A stretch of DNA of 64,000 bases, from contig NZ_AP019777.1 in the NCBI RefSeq assembly GCF_019669905.1, positions 4,526,001-4,590,000 on the forward strand, read 5' to 3'. Below are positions 17,931-26,633 of the stretch, in pieces. The notes beneath the pieces are model-generated. The model saw only the letters and a list, made by a program, of their open reading frames with translations, had not been told where the DNA came from and did no database searches. Made by a program: the position numbers and the translations under genes. Source of the stretch: Methylomonas koyamae. Lineage in GTDB: Bacteria > Pseudomonadota > Gammaproteobacteria > Methylococcales > Methylomonadaceae. Numbering within the stretch: position 1 is the stretch's first letter; every line of letters starts with the position of its first letter.

Positions 17931-18842
17931 ATGACCACGCCTCCCGATTCCACTCTAAACGCATTTTCGAACACGCTGACCGGCAACGCCACCCAAACCG
18001 GCCGTGACAGTGCGAATTTGCAACCTTATCTGGTAGTGCTATCCGGCCGAGACCAGGGCAAGCAATTTCCGCTGGCGGCCAATCGCCATATTCTGGGTCG
18101 AGAACTCAGCGCAGACATTCCGATTGCCGACCCGAAAATCTCCCGCCGCCATTGCCTGCTTGCGATAAACGGTAGACAGGCTCATCTGGAAGACCTCAAT
18201 TCCACCAACGGCACTTTCGTCAACGATAGGCGCATTTCCAGGCATCCTTTGCAATTGCTGGACCGGATCCGCATCGGCGACACTTACCTGAAAGTCGATT
18301 ACAAACTGCCCAGCGAAGCGGTCTCGGAACAGGCGCTGTACGAGGCCGCCAACATCGACTCGATGACCAAGGTTTTGAACCGCAACGCCTTTATTTCCAG
18401 AGCGCAGCAGGAATTTTCCTATTGCAAACGCAACCGGAGCCGTTTGACCGTGATGATGTGCGACGCCGACCACTTCAAACTGACCAACGACAACTACGGC
18501 CATCTGGCCGGCGACCAGGTACTGCGCGATTTAGCCAAAATCCTGCAGGCCGAAATGCGCCACGAAGACTTGCTGGCGCGTTACGGCGGCGAAGAGTTCA
18601 TCATACTGCTGCGGGAAATTTCGGCCGAAGCCGCCGTTGCACTGGCGGAGCGCATCCGCTTGACCGTACTGAAGCACACCTTCCGTTACCAAAATTTAAC
18701 CATTCCGTCGACGCTGTCGATCGGCCTGTGTACCCGCCGGGTCGATGCGCCGATGACACTGGACGACATCGTCCGCACTGCCGACGACGCCTTGTACCGG
18801 GCCAAGAAAAACGGCCGCAACCGGGTGGAAATAGGCAACTGA
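17931..18842 (+). CDS. FHA-GGDEF diguanylate cyclase
   Basis: The 303-residue protein joins an FHA phosphothreonine-binding domain (about residues 33-125) to a GGDEF domain (about 143-300). FHA features include ILGRELSADI, SRRHC and NSTNGTFVNDR. The GGDEF domain makes cyclic di-GMP from GTP and looks active: GGEEF at 219-223, with the allosteric RxxD inhibition site RHED at 210-213. There is no membrane segment, so it is cytoplasmic and presumably controlled by binding a phosphorylated protein. The ATG at 17931 is preferred over an in-frame TTG at 17916. Confidence 0.92.
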   Translation: MTTPPDSTLNAFSNTLTGNATQTGRDSANLQPYLVVLSGRDQGKQFPLAANRHILGRELSADIPIADPKISRRHCLLAINGRQAHLEDLNSTNGTFVNDRRISRHPLQLLDRIRIGDTYLKVDYKLPSEAVSEQALYEAANIDSMTKVLNRNAFISRAQQEFSYCKRNRSRLTVMMCDADHFKLTNDNYGHLAGDQVLRDLAKILQAEMRHEDLLARYGGEEFIILLREISAEAAVALAERIRLTVLKHTFRYQNLTIPSTLSIGLCTRRVDAPMTLDDIVRTADDALYRAKKNGRNRVEIGN

Positions 18843-19072
18843 CCCAAAACCGCATCGTCTAAACCAAGCGCTTTCAAGCAGCCACCCTACTCCCACCAGC
18901 CGTTTCAGGCGGCGCAAGACGGCCGCCCATCGCTTGGCTCCGCCATCGATGTTAGGGTTTGCAAATGCCTGCAACATGGGTTAGTGTCTGACTTCCAGTG
19001 TTTTTGGCATTTTACTGCTATGCTTAGTGTGCTAAGCGGAATCATCATTGCAACACCATGGGAGATACTAAA

Positions 19073-19480
19073 ATGAAAAATAACAAATTCCTTTCCACCT
19101 GCCTTCTGACCGGCATGCTGCTGGCGCCGGCGGCCAATGCCGACGGGCACCAAAGCTACTTGTCCGGTTTCACCGACAAAGTCAGCCAAGGCTTTTTTAA
19201 CATGGCCGGCGGTGTCCTCGAGTTGCCCAAAAACATTGCCAACATCAGCAGCGAGCAAAACATCCTGGTTGGCATGAGTTGGGGCTTGCTGCGCGGAGTG
19301 GCCCATACGGTTGACCGCACGTTGATCGGCGCGGTGGAATTTATCAGCGCCCCTATCCCTAGCGACGAGTTTATCTCTCCGGCTTACCCTTGGGAGCGGT
19401 TTAGCGAGGATACCCGCTATTTCGGTCTGCATTTGCCGGGCTATTGGACCCATTACGGTCCGCTGGACGACGGCGAATAA
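19073..19480 (+). CDS. Exosortase system-associated protein, TIGR04073-like
   Basis: The 135-residue product starts MKNNKFLSTCLLTGMLLAPA with cleavage near ANADG, so it is exported. The mature part has FTDKVSQGFFNMAGGVLELPKNI and GLLRGVAHTVDRTLIG, the pattern I recall for TIGR04073, a small family found mostly in genomes with PEP-CTERM/exosortase systems. Its biochemical role is unknown. A GGGAG site ends nine bases before the ATG at 19073; the upstream ATG at 19058 overlaps that site and is rejected. A PEP-CTERM protein gene lies 1.4 kb away. Confidence 0.75.
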   Translation: MKNNKFLSTCLLTGMLLAPAANADGHQSYLSGFTDKVSQGFFNMAGGVLELPKNIANISSEQNILVGMSWGLLRGVAHTVDRTLIGAVEFISAPIPSDEFISPAYPWERFSEDTRYFGLHLPGYWTHYGPLDDGE

Positions 19481-19513
19481 GCTAAGCGCTAAGAGTTTAA
19501 GGAGATTACAACC

Positions 19514-20209
19514 ATGAAAAAACAATATACATATCTGCCTGCCGCGGCCATCGCGTTAACGCTCAGCGCTTGCAGCACGCCCAAGCAAGATACTTCCGCT
19601 CTGAAAGCCGAAATCGACGCGGCCATGGCCGGCCATTACGGCCAATCCATGTTGCATGAGGAATTAGCGGAAGAAAATCTGGAAACCGCCAACGAGATCC
19701 TGGAACACTGGGAAAAAGGCTATTACTGGAACATAGACGAGAAGCAAGCCGCGCTGGAAGCCGCTCAGGCAGCCGCTCAGCATCGTTTGCAATCGGAAAA
19801 GGAAATGTGTGCGTGGCTGACAGAGGCGCATTCACAAAACCACCACCATGTCGAAACCATTCATGAAACGGTGGCCTATTTCAAATCGGGTAGCCATGTG
19901 CCGTTTAAAACCAAGGAAGACACCATCAGCCATATCGGCCACTTTTTACACGACCATCCCGATGCCACGGCGACTGTCACCGCTTCCACCGACACAGTAG
20001 GCAAACCGGCCGCTAACCAAGCATTATCGGAAAAACGGGCTAAAACCGTCAGCGAGCTGCTGATCAATAATGGCGCCAGAGCGTCGCAATTGATCGTCAA
20101 AGCTATCGGCGAAGCGGGTGGACCGGATAACACGGCGGATCAAAAACACCGCGTTGCCGTGGTTATTTCCGCGCATCCCGATTATATCGACTGCCCGAAA
20201 TTGAAATAA
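19514..20209 (+). CDS. OmpA-family peptidoglycan-associated lipoprotein
   Basis: The 231-residue protein begins with a lipoprotein signal (LTLSAC, lipidated Cys20). It has an alanine- and glutamate-rich helical middle (about residues 30-95) and a C-terminal OmpA-like domain (about 115-225). That domain shows ATVTASTDTVGKPAANQALSEKRAKTVSELL, where the family usually has a GHTD...GxxxxNxxLSxxRA pattern. The usual GHTD is AST-D here. It should anchor the outer membrane to peptidoglycan. AAGGAG lies about ten bases before the start. It follows the TIGR04073-like gene by 33 bases and is probably co-transcribed. Confidence 0.85.
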   Translation: MKKQYTYLPAAAIALTLSACSTPKQDTSALKAEIDAAMAGHYGQSMLHEELAEENLETANEILEHWEKGYYWNIDEKQAALEAAQAAAQHRLQSEKEMCAWLTEAHSQNHHHVETIHETVAYFKSGSHVPFKTKEDTISHIGHFLHDHPDATATVTASTDTVGKPAANQALSEKRAKTVSELLINNGARASQLIVKAIGEAGGPDNTADQKHRVAVVISAHPDYIDCPKLK

Positions 20210-20221
20210 CCCGCGAATCCT

Positions 20222-20248
20222 GCCCCGTCGGTTCCAATCCGGCGGGGC
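20222..20248 (+). terminator. Hairpin terminator between converging genes
   Basis: GCCCCGTCGG (20222-20231) pairs with CCGGCGGGGC (20239-20248) with one mismatch. It lies just after the OmpA-like gene, which converges with a lipoprotein gene. No U tract on either side. Confidence 0.45.
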
Positions 20249-20257
20249 GGGCCGCTC

Positions 20258-20464
20258 TTACAGCTCTTCTGCCTGCTTTTTCTGCCGTTCGGCACTTTTG
20301 AACACTTCGCTTTCCGCTTGCTTGGCCTGATCCAACGGCTCAACCACCGCCTCGTAAACCGGCTTATTTTTTTGCGCCGCATCCGCCGCAGTTGCATCCG
20401 GTTGCGAACCGCCGCAAGCCGCCAGAAAAACGCTCAAGCACGATACCGGCAACACAAGCCTCAT
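20258..20464 (-). CDS. Small lipoprotein
   Basis: The 68-residue product has a clear lipobox (VFLAACGG, lipidated Cys17) and a charged, alanine-rich mature part of about 50 residues that is probably helical. No family is recognised. It starts three bases after the stop of the ComFB-like gene and is surely co-transcribed with it. It resembles the many short lipoproteins with coiled-coil tails that act at the outer membrane, but no function can be given. Confidence 0.7.
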   Translation of the reverse strand: MRLVLPVSCLSVFLAACGGSQPDATAADAAQKNKPVYEAVVEPLDQAKQAESEVFKSAERQKKQAEEL

Positions 20465-20467
20465 GGC

Positions 20468-20743
20468 TTATTGCTCCCGGTCCTGGCGCGGCCGGCTCGT
20501 GACTTGCCGTATCGCCTGTTCGATGGCACTGTTCACCGCGGCAACCATTTCCAAATACTGCGCCTCGCTGACATTAATCCCTTTATCGATAGTATTGCGC
20601 ACATAACACGGCGGCAATCGGTTCAAGGCCAGACAGGCGACATCTTCTTGAAATGCCTGGCTGAAAGGCTGGTCAGCCTGTTCGCCGAGTTTCCACAATT
20701 GGTCCATGACCAGCCGTTCGTAATAGTTATTGATGTTCAACAT
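20468..20743 (-). CDS. ComFB-family protein (late competence development protein)
   Basis: The 91-residue protein matches the ComFB pattern: NYYERLVMDQLW, then DVACLALNRLPPCYVRN, and a C-terminal helix. ComFB was named from the Bacillus comF operon. From memory, ComFB-domain proteins in cyanobacteria bind cyclic di-GMP; whether this one does is unknown. A diguanylate cyclase gene lies 2 kb away. The gene is the first of a two-gene unit with a small lipoprotein. A ribosome binding site (AGAGAGACC) precedes the ATG. Confidence 0.85.
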   Translation of the reverse strand: MLNINNYYERLVMDQLWKLGEQADQPFSQAFQEDVACLALNRLPPCYVRNTIDKGINVSEAQYLEMVAAVNSAIEQAIRQVTSRPRQDREQ

Positions 20744-20792
20744 AAAGGTCTCTCTGTCGGATAATCGGTAGCCGGTTAAGCATAGCCGAGAA

Positions 20793-20813
20793 TCCGCCGC
20801 CGCTGGCGGCGGA
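20793..20813 (-). terminator. Hairpin past the PEP-CTERM gene
   Basis: TCCGCCGC (20793-20800) pairs perfectly with GCGGCGGA (20806-20813). It lies in the 129-base gap below the PEP-CTERM gene and above the comFB-like start. No U tract, so it is a weak terminator call. Confidence 0.3.
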
Positions 20814-20872
20814 CGGAACGCCGTTTGTTGCGGAACCGGGTTATGAAAACGGCGCCCCGGCCTGCAGCAGCG

Positions 20873-21706
20873 TTACACTAGCGACGCTTGCCGTTTGCGG
20901 CCAAGGCCCAACAGGCCGGCCAGAGCGGTTCCCAATAGCCAGACGCTAGCCGGCAGCGGCACCGCGGTCAATTGAAAATTGACGATGGGATTAACCAGAG
21001 TGGTCGTTACCGAGCCGGAACCGCTACTCAACACGACACTGCCTCCTCCCGGCAATTCGGTCTGGCCGCTGGCAGTATCTGCGGCCGACGCGGCGACCGC
21101 GGCGGAGAAATTCAACACGTCGCCGTTATTGACGATTACCCCTACCGATAGCACGCCCTGCTTACTGTCCGATGTTAACGGCGATTGCCAGTAATTGCCC
21201 AGATTTAGCGACTGCGCGGAGTGGGACTGGTGGCTTTGCGAACCGTTGGCGGAGACGTTGCTTAAATCGAAGCTGACGCTGGCATTGGCACCGGAGCAGT
21301 AGTAATAGTCGTAGCAATTGATACCGTTGATCTCCGCGCTGAGCGAATAATTTGCCGTCAGCATCAAAAAGCCGCTACCGGATATCGTGAAATTGGCGCT
21401 ACGCTGCGCCGAGGCCGAACCGCTGCCCTGGCCGCTGCCGCCCACACCGGCGCCGAACACGCTACCCGAAGTGGACGTATCGCTGCTCCAACGCAACCAG
21501 TCGCCGGTGTTGGTGTTGGAATTGCCGCCCAGTCCGCTTAACGTGTAGGTCGGAGCGACGTCGCCCAAGCCGACGGTCTTGATCGTTAACGAGCTCCAAT
21601 CGATCAACGCCGTCGCTTGCGTCGGCGAACTCCAGGCCGCCCCGGCATTCACTGCCAACGCCAGACCGCCGATAATCGCCAGAGAAGTTTTTGTTGTGGT
21701 TTTCAT
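20873..21706 (-). CDS. PEP-CTERM-type sorted extracellular protein
   Basis: The 277-residue protein has a signal peptide (about residues 1-24, cleavage near AGAAWS), a serine-, glycine- and asparagine-rich body, and a C-terminal sorting signal. That signal reads VPLPASVWLLG, a hydrophobic stretch LAGLLGLG, then basic RKR. This VPLPA-WLLG variant is typical of PEP-CTERM proteins in methanotrophs and other Proteobacteria, recognised by an exosortase and cleaved at the membrane. The body has no recognised domain and is probably a surface or matrix protein. No exosortase gene is in the window. Confidence 0.85.
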   Translation of the reverse strand: MKTTTKTSLAIIGGLALAVNAGAAWSSPTQATALIDWSSLTIKTVGLGDVAPTYTLSGLGGNSNTNTGDWLRWSSDTSTSGSVFGAGVGGSGQGSGSASAQRSANFTISGSGFLMLTANYSLSAEINGINCYDYYYCSGANASVSFDLSNVSANGSQSHQSHSAQSLNLGNYWQSPLTSDSKQGVLSVGVIVNNGDVLNFSAAVAASAADTASGQTELPGGGSVVLSSGSGSVTTTLVNPIVNFQLTAVPLPASVWLLGTALAGLLGLGRKRQASLV

Positions 21707-21953
21707 AAATTACTGATCCTGTTCCATGTAAGTATTTTGAAAGCAAGCGACCCGCGATCCTCTCGCCGGTTCAGTTGCCATGACGACGACCCGAGTTTTA
21801 AAAAGCCTTAAGCATCCAGGCCACTCAGACCGCGCGCAATTATCATGGACACATCGGACAAATACTAGCCCGCATGCTAAGTTGCCTTAATTCGATGGCG
21901 CGCTGGCGGAATTTCGGGATCAACCGCAACCGCCGCACCAGCCGGCTTTCGCT

Positions 21954-23153
21954 TCACTCGGCGCGCAGGGCATCCAACGGCTTCAGGCGGGCGGCTTTAA
22001 CCGCCGGCGCCACGCCGGCCGCGGCGCCGATCGCCAACGACACTGCAAACGCCAAACCGATATAATTCCAGGCCAACTGCACCGGTAAAGCCGGCAGCAG
22101 CACGGCCACCAGTTTCACGACGCCGACGCCCAACCCAACCCCGCCGGAACCGCCGGCCAGACTGAGCAATACCGCTTCCGCAAGAAACAAACGGAACACG
22201 GTGCCGCGCTCGGCGCCGATCGCGCGCAACAAACCGATTTCCGCCACCCGCTCCGAGACGGCAATAGTCATGATCGTCAAAATCCCGACCGAGCCGACCA
22301 GCAGCGAGATCCCGCCCAACGCCGCCACCGCCAACGTCAGCACGCTCAATACCGAGTCCATCTTCTCCAGCATCTGGTTCTGAGTGACGATGGTAAAATC
22401 CTCCGCGCCATGCCGGGCCAACAAGCGTTGCTTGACGGCCTGCTCGACCCGTTCCGCGCTGGCGTCCCCCCGGTACAACACGTCGATTTCCATCAGGCCT
22501 TGGCGGTCGAACATCTCCATCGCCCTGGCACTGGGAATAAACACCGTGTCGTCCAGATCGAAACCCAGCATCTGCCCCTTGCTACGCATTACGCCGACCA
22601 CGCGAAACCGGTCGCTGCCGATACGGATGCGCTGCCCTAACGGACTGGCTTCGCCGAACAATTCCTGCCGCACTTTACTGCCGAGTACCGCGAACGGCCT
22701 GGCGTTATCGGCACCCTCCTCCGGCAGAAAGCGGCCGATATCGACCCCGATCCGCCACACTTGCGGCAATGCCGGCCCGACGCCGAACACATTGCTGCGC
22801 CGTTGCTTGCCGCAGGCTTCGATTCGGGCATTGCCTTGCACCAAAGGCATCGCCGCCAACACGGATTCGACCGACTGCAGACTTTCGGCATCGGCCGCCG
22901 TCAACGGCCTGACCGTACTGATGGTCGCGCCCGACAAGCCGAAGGTGGTGGTCTTACCGGGATAGACCGCCAACAAATGGGTACCGAATTGGGTGAACTC
23001 GCCCAAGACAAAACCGTGGACGCCGCGGCCGATCGAGGTCAAGATCACAACCGCGGCAATGCCGATGATCAGCCCCAACGCAGTCAACAACGAGCGTTGT
23101 TTATGGCTAGTAATACTGCCCAGCGCCAGCCTGAATAAGTCTTGCCAAACCAT
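21954..23153 (-). CDS. ABC transporter permease, MacB/FtsX type (first of a pair)
   Basis: The 399-residue protein has the MacB permease layout: an N-terminal membrane helix (about residues 22-45), a large periplasmic MacB_PCD domain (to about 270), and an FtsX domain with three helices. The FtsX part reads VSERVAEIGLLRAIGAERGTVFRLFL, then a final AARLKPLDALRAE. The MacB ATPase domain is missing; a separate ATPase gene is at 26634. It begins three bases after the second permease gene. The two permeases probably form a heterodimer that works with the ATPase and the adaptor at 27293 to drive export or envelope remodelling. Confidence 0.88.
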   Translation of the reverse strand: MVWQDLFRLALGSITSHKQRSLLTALGLIIGIAAVVILTSIGRGVHGFVLGEFTQFGTHLLAVYPGKTTTFGLSGATISTVRPLTAADAESLQSVESVLAAMPLVQGNARIEACGKQRRSNVFGVGPALPQVWRIGVDIGRFLPEEGADNARPFAVLGSKVRQELFGEASPLGQRIRIGSDRFRVVGVMRSKGQMLGFDLDDTVFIPSARAMEMFDRQGLMEIDVLYRGDASAERVEQAVKQRLLARHGAEDFTIVTQNQMLEKMDSVLSVLTLAVAALGGISLLVGSVGILTIMTIAVSERVAEIGLLRAIGAERGTVFRLFLAEAVLLSLAGGSGGVGLGVGVVKLVAVLLPALPVQLAWNYIGLAFAVSLAIGAAAGVAPAVKAARLKPLDALRAE

Positions 23154-23156
23154 CGC

Positions 23157-24362
23157 TCAACGCCTGTTCAAAGCCGCGACCGGCTCCAGCGCCGCGGCTC
23201 GTCGCGCCGGCATCACGCCGAACACCAATCCCGTCGCCAACGCCACCGCTAACGCCGCCAACATCGCCCAAGCCGGCAATGCGACCGGGAAATTCGGAAA
23301 CCACCACTGCAGCGCCTCGATGCCGATCCGCCCCAGCAGACTGCCGCACAACGCACCGGCCAGCGACAACAGGGCGGCTTCGCACAGGAACCAGCGCAGC
23401 AATTGGCCGCGTGTCGCCCCCAATGCCTTCAGCAAGCCGATTTCGGCGGTACGCTGGCTGACGCTGACCAACATCACGTTCATGACCAACACGCCGGCCA
23501 CGGCCAAACTGACCGCGGCAATGCCGGCCACGGTCAAGGTCAATGCAGTCAGGATTTTGTCGAAGGTATTGACCACGCTGTCCTGGGTAATGATGGTCAC
23601 GTCGTCTTCCCCTTCGTGGCGTAATTTGATAATCGCCCGCACTTCGTCGACCGCTTTATGCATCGCCGCCTCGGAATGCGCTTCGATCAATATCCGAAAC
23701 AACGAATGGCTATCGAACAAGGCCTGCGCCGAGGCCACCGGCACGATCACCAACTCGTCGAAACCGGTGCCTATCGACTGGCCCTCCTTGGCCAAAACGC
23801 CGACGACCCGAAAGCGGCGGTCGTTAATGCGTAGCCACTCGCCGACGGCCTTACGCCGGGCAAATAACTCGTCGGCGATTTTTTTACCGATCACGCACAC
23901 CGGCAGTTCCTTATCCGCTTCGGCTTCCGGTAAAAACACGCCTTGTGCCATCGTCAAATGCCGCACCCGCAGCAACGAATGGGTCGACCCCATAATATTG
24001 GTTTCCCGCTCTAACCCAGCCACCGATACCGGCGCAGAACCGATGCTGACCGGAGCGATTGCCGCGACCTGGCGGCTGCGGAATAAGGCCGCGGCGTCGT
24101 CCAGCGTTAAATCGCGCGGCGTTTCGCCGAATAGCGGCGGATGGCCGCCGGTGGTTTCGTTGCGGCCGGGCAGAACGATGACCAGATGCGTACCCAGTGA
24201 CTCGAATTCATGCACCACATAGCGCCGGGCGCTGTCGCCCAACGCCGTCAAGACGTTGACCGAGGCCACGCCGATGCTCATCGCCAGGATAATCAGCGCG
24301 GCCCGCAACGGTTGGGTGCGGATGGCCTTGACGGCCTGGATCAGTAAATCTCGGTGCAGCAT
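23157..24362 (-). CDS. ABC transporter permease, MacB/FtsX type (second of a pair)
   Basis: The 401-residue protein has the same layout as its neighbour: an N-terminal helix (about residues 20-42), a MacB_PCD periplasmic domain and an FtsX core, VSQRTAEIGLLKALGATRGQLLRWFL. It ends AALEPVAALNRR. It begins the two-permease unit, with a 370-base gap upstream shared with araC. Sequence divergence between the two permeases is large, so a recent duplication is unlikely. Confidence 0.88.
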   Translation of the reverse strand: MLHRDLLIQAVKAIRTQPLRAALIILAMSIGVASVNVLTALGDSARRYVVHEFESLGTHLVIVLPGRNETTGGHPPLFGETPRDLTLDDAAALFRSRQVAAIAPVSIGSAPVSVAGLERETNIMGSTHSLLRVRHLTMAQGVFLPEAEADKELPVCVIGKKIADELFARRKAVGEWLRINDRRFRVVGVLAKEGQSIGTGFDELVIVPVASAQALFDSHSLFRILIEAHSEAAMHKAVDEVRAIIKLRHEGEDDVTIITQDSVVNTFDKILTALTLTVAGIAAVSLAVAGVLVMNVMLVSVSQRTAEIGLLKALGATRGQLLRWFLCEAALLSLAGALCGSLLGRIGIEALQWWFPNFPVALPAWAMLAALAVALATGLVFGVMPARRAAALEPVAALNRR

Positions 24363-24732
24363 GGCCCTTGCCGATACGGTGTTGGCAACAGTTTACCCCA
24401 AGCCGGCGCCGGCGCCTGTTGCCGGCGGCACCCACATTCGCATCAAGACGATTTAGCGCTTGTCCTCGCCGCGTGGCTGAACACCGCCCGCTTTGGCCGA
24501 AATGACGCATAGTTCAGGCCTATTCTCGCCGTAAACCCGCGGTTATAACGCTGGAAAACCTGCCGCCACGACATCGCCGGCAATGTTTAAAAACCGCGCG
24601 AAATTAATTACCCGAAAACCGGCCAAACTACCTGTCCGGATAGTCTTTTATGGTATAAACAATTATCGAGATAACTCGCAATAAAATTGCCTTAAAATAC
24701 GCCAAATAACACAGTTTAATAAAGCCCGCTAT
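24363..24732 (+). promoter_or_regulatory. Divergent control region between permease genes and araC
   Basis: This 370-base gap holds no gene. Near its right end lie a TATAAA-like hexamer (24654-24659) and a small inverted repeat, TTATCGAG-ataa-CTCGcaATAA (24663-24684). The right third is A+T rich. It could carry the operator of the AraC-type regulator and the promoters of both directions. The left two thirds show nothing distinctive. Confidence 0.35.
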
Positions 24733-25725
24733 ATGCCGCACCCCGCCGTAAGAACTGCCGGACATTATAAAATCGATCAACACGATTTGCCGTTACAACA
24801 ATTGGCGGATCAATCCATACAATCGTTACCCGGCTTACTAGGCAGCGGCCATACGGCGGTTTACCAGCTCGACGCCGATCTGAGTTACATCGAGACCCGC
24901 TACACGCCAAACCGCGACTTGGCGGTCTCGACCCGCATCGAACGCCAGGAACCGCGCCTGGTCGTCACGCTGGGCATGCAAGGCGGCTCGCGCTTCGTCG
25001 AGCAAGGCGGCGAGGCTATCGTTTTCAACCAAGGCTATACCTCGATCACGGCCTTCAATTGCAGTAACGGCGAACGCCAATACCGCGCCGATACCGAACT
25101 GGTGCAGTTACGTTTTTCGCTGACGAAAACCCGACTTGAGCAATATATCGGCGAATCCGCCGCGGCGCGTTTATTTAATAATGGCGGCGTCAAATTACTA
25201 AGCTATAAACCCATTTCAAACTCGGCATTAATTGCCGCCAGACAATTAGCCGCATGCAATATTGCGCCACCTTTGAAACGCATGTTCATACACGGCCAGG
25301 CTATGTCTATATTAGCTGCCGAAATACACCACCTCTGGCAAAATACTCCGGACGGCCAATACCGCTTTACCGAGAAAGATCGGGCCTTGGCCTACGCGGC
25401 GCGCGAGATTTTAATTAACGAATTTCGCACGCCGCCGTCGGCCGCGCAATTAGCCAAACGCATCGGCAGCAATCAATTCAAATTAAAACAATTATTCCAC
25501 CATTATTTCGACAACACGCCGTACGGCATTGTGCTGGATACTAAAATGCATACGGCTTACCGTTTGCTGGAAACCGGCGCTGGCCATATCGATGCCGTTG
25601 CCGAATTAGTCGGATATAATCACGCCAGTAATTTCAGCGCTGCCTTCAGCAAATATTTTGGAATCCCACCTCGCCAAATCGCCAAACCCGCCGGTGCGCC
25701 GCCCAAGGGAACCAATCCCGTGTAA
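24733..25725 (+). CDS. AraC-family transcriptional regulator
   Basis: The 330-residue protein has a variable N-terminal sensor region (about residues 1-220) and a C-terminal double helix-turn-helix (about 225-320). The latter reads AAQLAKRIGSNQFKLKQLFHHYFDNTPYG, then AVAELVGYNHASNFSAAFSKYFGIPPRQ, the standard AraC signature. By eye it is closest to the PchR branch, whose members often bind siderophores or other small ligands. It sits 15 bases before an EamA transporter gene and is divergent from the two permease genes, so either could be its target. Confidence 0.88.
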   Translation: MPHPAVRTAGHYKIDQHDLPLQQLADQSIQSLPGLLGSGHTAVYQLDADLSYIETRYTPNRDLAVSTRIERQEPRLVVTLGMQGGSRFVEQGGEAIVFNQGYTSITAFNCSNGERQYRADTELVQLRFSLTKTRLEQYIGESAAARLFNNGGVKLLSYKPISNSALIAARQLAACNIAPPLKRMFIHGQAMSILAAEIHHLWQNTPDGQYRFTEKDRALAYAAREILINEFRTPPSAAQLAKRIGSNQFKLKQLFHHYFDNTPYGIVLDTKMHTAYRLLETGAGHIDAVAELVGYNHASNFSAAFSKYFGIPPRQIAKPAGAPPKGTNPV

Positions 25726-25740
25726 AGCCAACGGACCGGC

Positions 25741-26628
25741 GTGAAAGATAATTTTCCGCCGCCAAACTCCAGAACCTTAATTCGCCGCGGCCTGCTGGAT
25801 ATGGTGCTGGCCTGCCTGTTGTTTTCGTTGATGAATGCCAGCGTTTATGCGGTCCGTTGGTTCGATGCGGCCTTAGCGGCAGGTGTGATCAGCTTTTTCC
25901 GGATTCTGGCCAATTTACTGATCCTGCTGTTACCGGCCTTGCTTCGCGGCCGGACCAAGGCGCTGTTCGGCGACGGCCGGCCCTCGCTATGGTTGCGCGG
26001 CCTGTTCGGCGCGTCGGCATTGATGCTGTCGTTCGCCGCTATAGTCCGCATCGGCCCCGGCGAAAGCGCGTTTTTAACGGCCAGCAGCGGCATATTCGTC
26101 GCATTGTTGGGGCCGTTGGTGCTGGGACAGCGCAACTCGCTACGCGCCTGGCTGGCGATTATCGGCGCGTTTAGCGGCGTATCTTTGTTGTTCGATATTG
26201 ACGACAGCCACAATCTGCTGGGCCAATCGATGGCGCTGCTCTCCGGCCTACTGTCGGCACTGGCGTATTTGATGGTGGCCCGGGCCGGCCGCAGCAACCC
26301 GCCGCAAACGGTGATTTTTTATTTCTGCCTAGTCGCATTGCCGTTGCACGCGCTTTATTTCGCGGTTTTCGGCGCAGAACTGCCGCAGGCTTACCCTGTC
26401 TGGGGCTTGCTATTGCTGGTCGGCATTTTCGGCAGCGGCGCCCAGCATTTCATGACCCGCGCCTACCAACGGGCACCGGCCGCGCTGGTCAGTTCGATCG
26501 GCTATCTGGCGCCGGTTTTGAGCCTGGTCTGGGCGGTAGTCCTGTTCGGCCAGATTCCGGCCCAAAGCGCTTTGCTTGGCGCGGCGCTGATCGCCGTGTT
26601 CGGCGTTTTGTTGCCGTTTTTGCGCTAA
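25741..26628 (+). CDS. EamA/DMT-family transporter
   Basis: The 295-residue protein has ten hydrophobic segments in two EamA repeats (about residues 15-145 and 155-290), as in the drug/metabolite transporter superfamily. The end, VSSIGYLAPVLSLVWAVVLFGQIP, is typical. The start is a GTG, 15 bases after the araC stop, so the two form an operon. The substrate is unknown; members export amino acids, nucleosides or drugs. It converges on the ABC ATPase gene with a five-base gap. Confidence 0.85.
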   Translation: MKDNFPPPNSRTLIRRGLLDMVLACLLFSLMNASVYAVRWFDAALAAGVISFFRILANLLILLLPALLRGRTKALFGDGRPSLWLRGLFGASALMLSFAAIVRIGPGESAFLTASSGIFVALLGPLVLGQRNSLRAWLAIIGAFSGVSLLFDIDDSHNLLGQSMALLSGLLSALAYLMVARAGRSNPPQTVIFYFCLVALPLHALYFAVFGAELPQAYPVWGLLLLVGIFGSGAQHFMTRAYQRAPAALVSSIGYLAPVLSLVWAVVLFGQIPAQSALLGAALIAVFGVLLPFLR

Positions 26629-26633
26629 AGCCC

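Noticed and set aside
22993..24222. 409-codon open frame on the plus strand
   Set aside because: Antisense shadow of the two permease genes, low-complexity and without family motifs.
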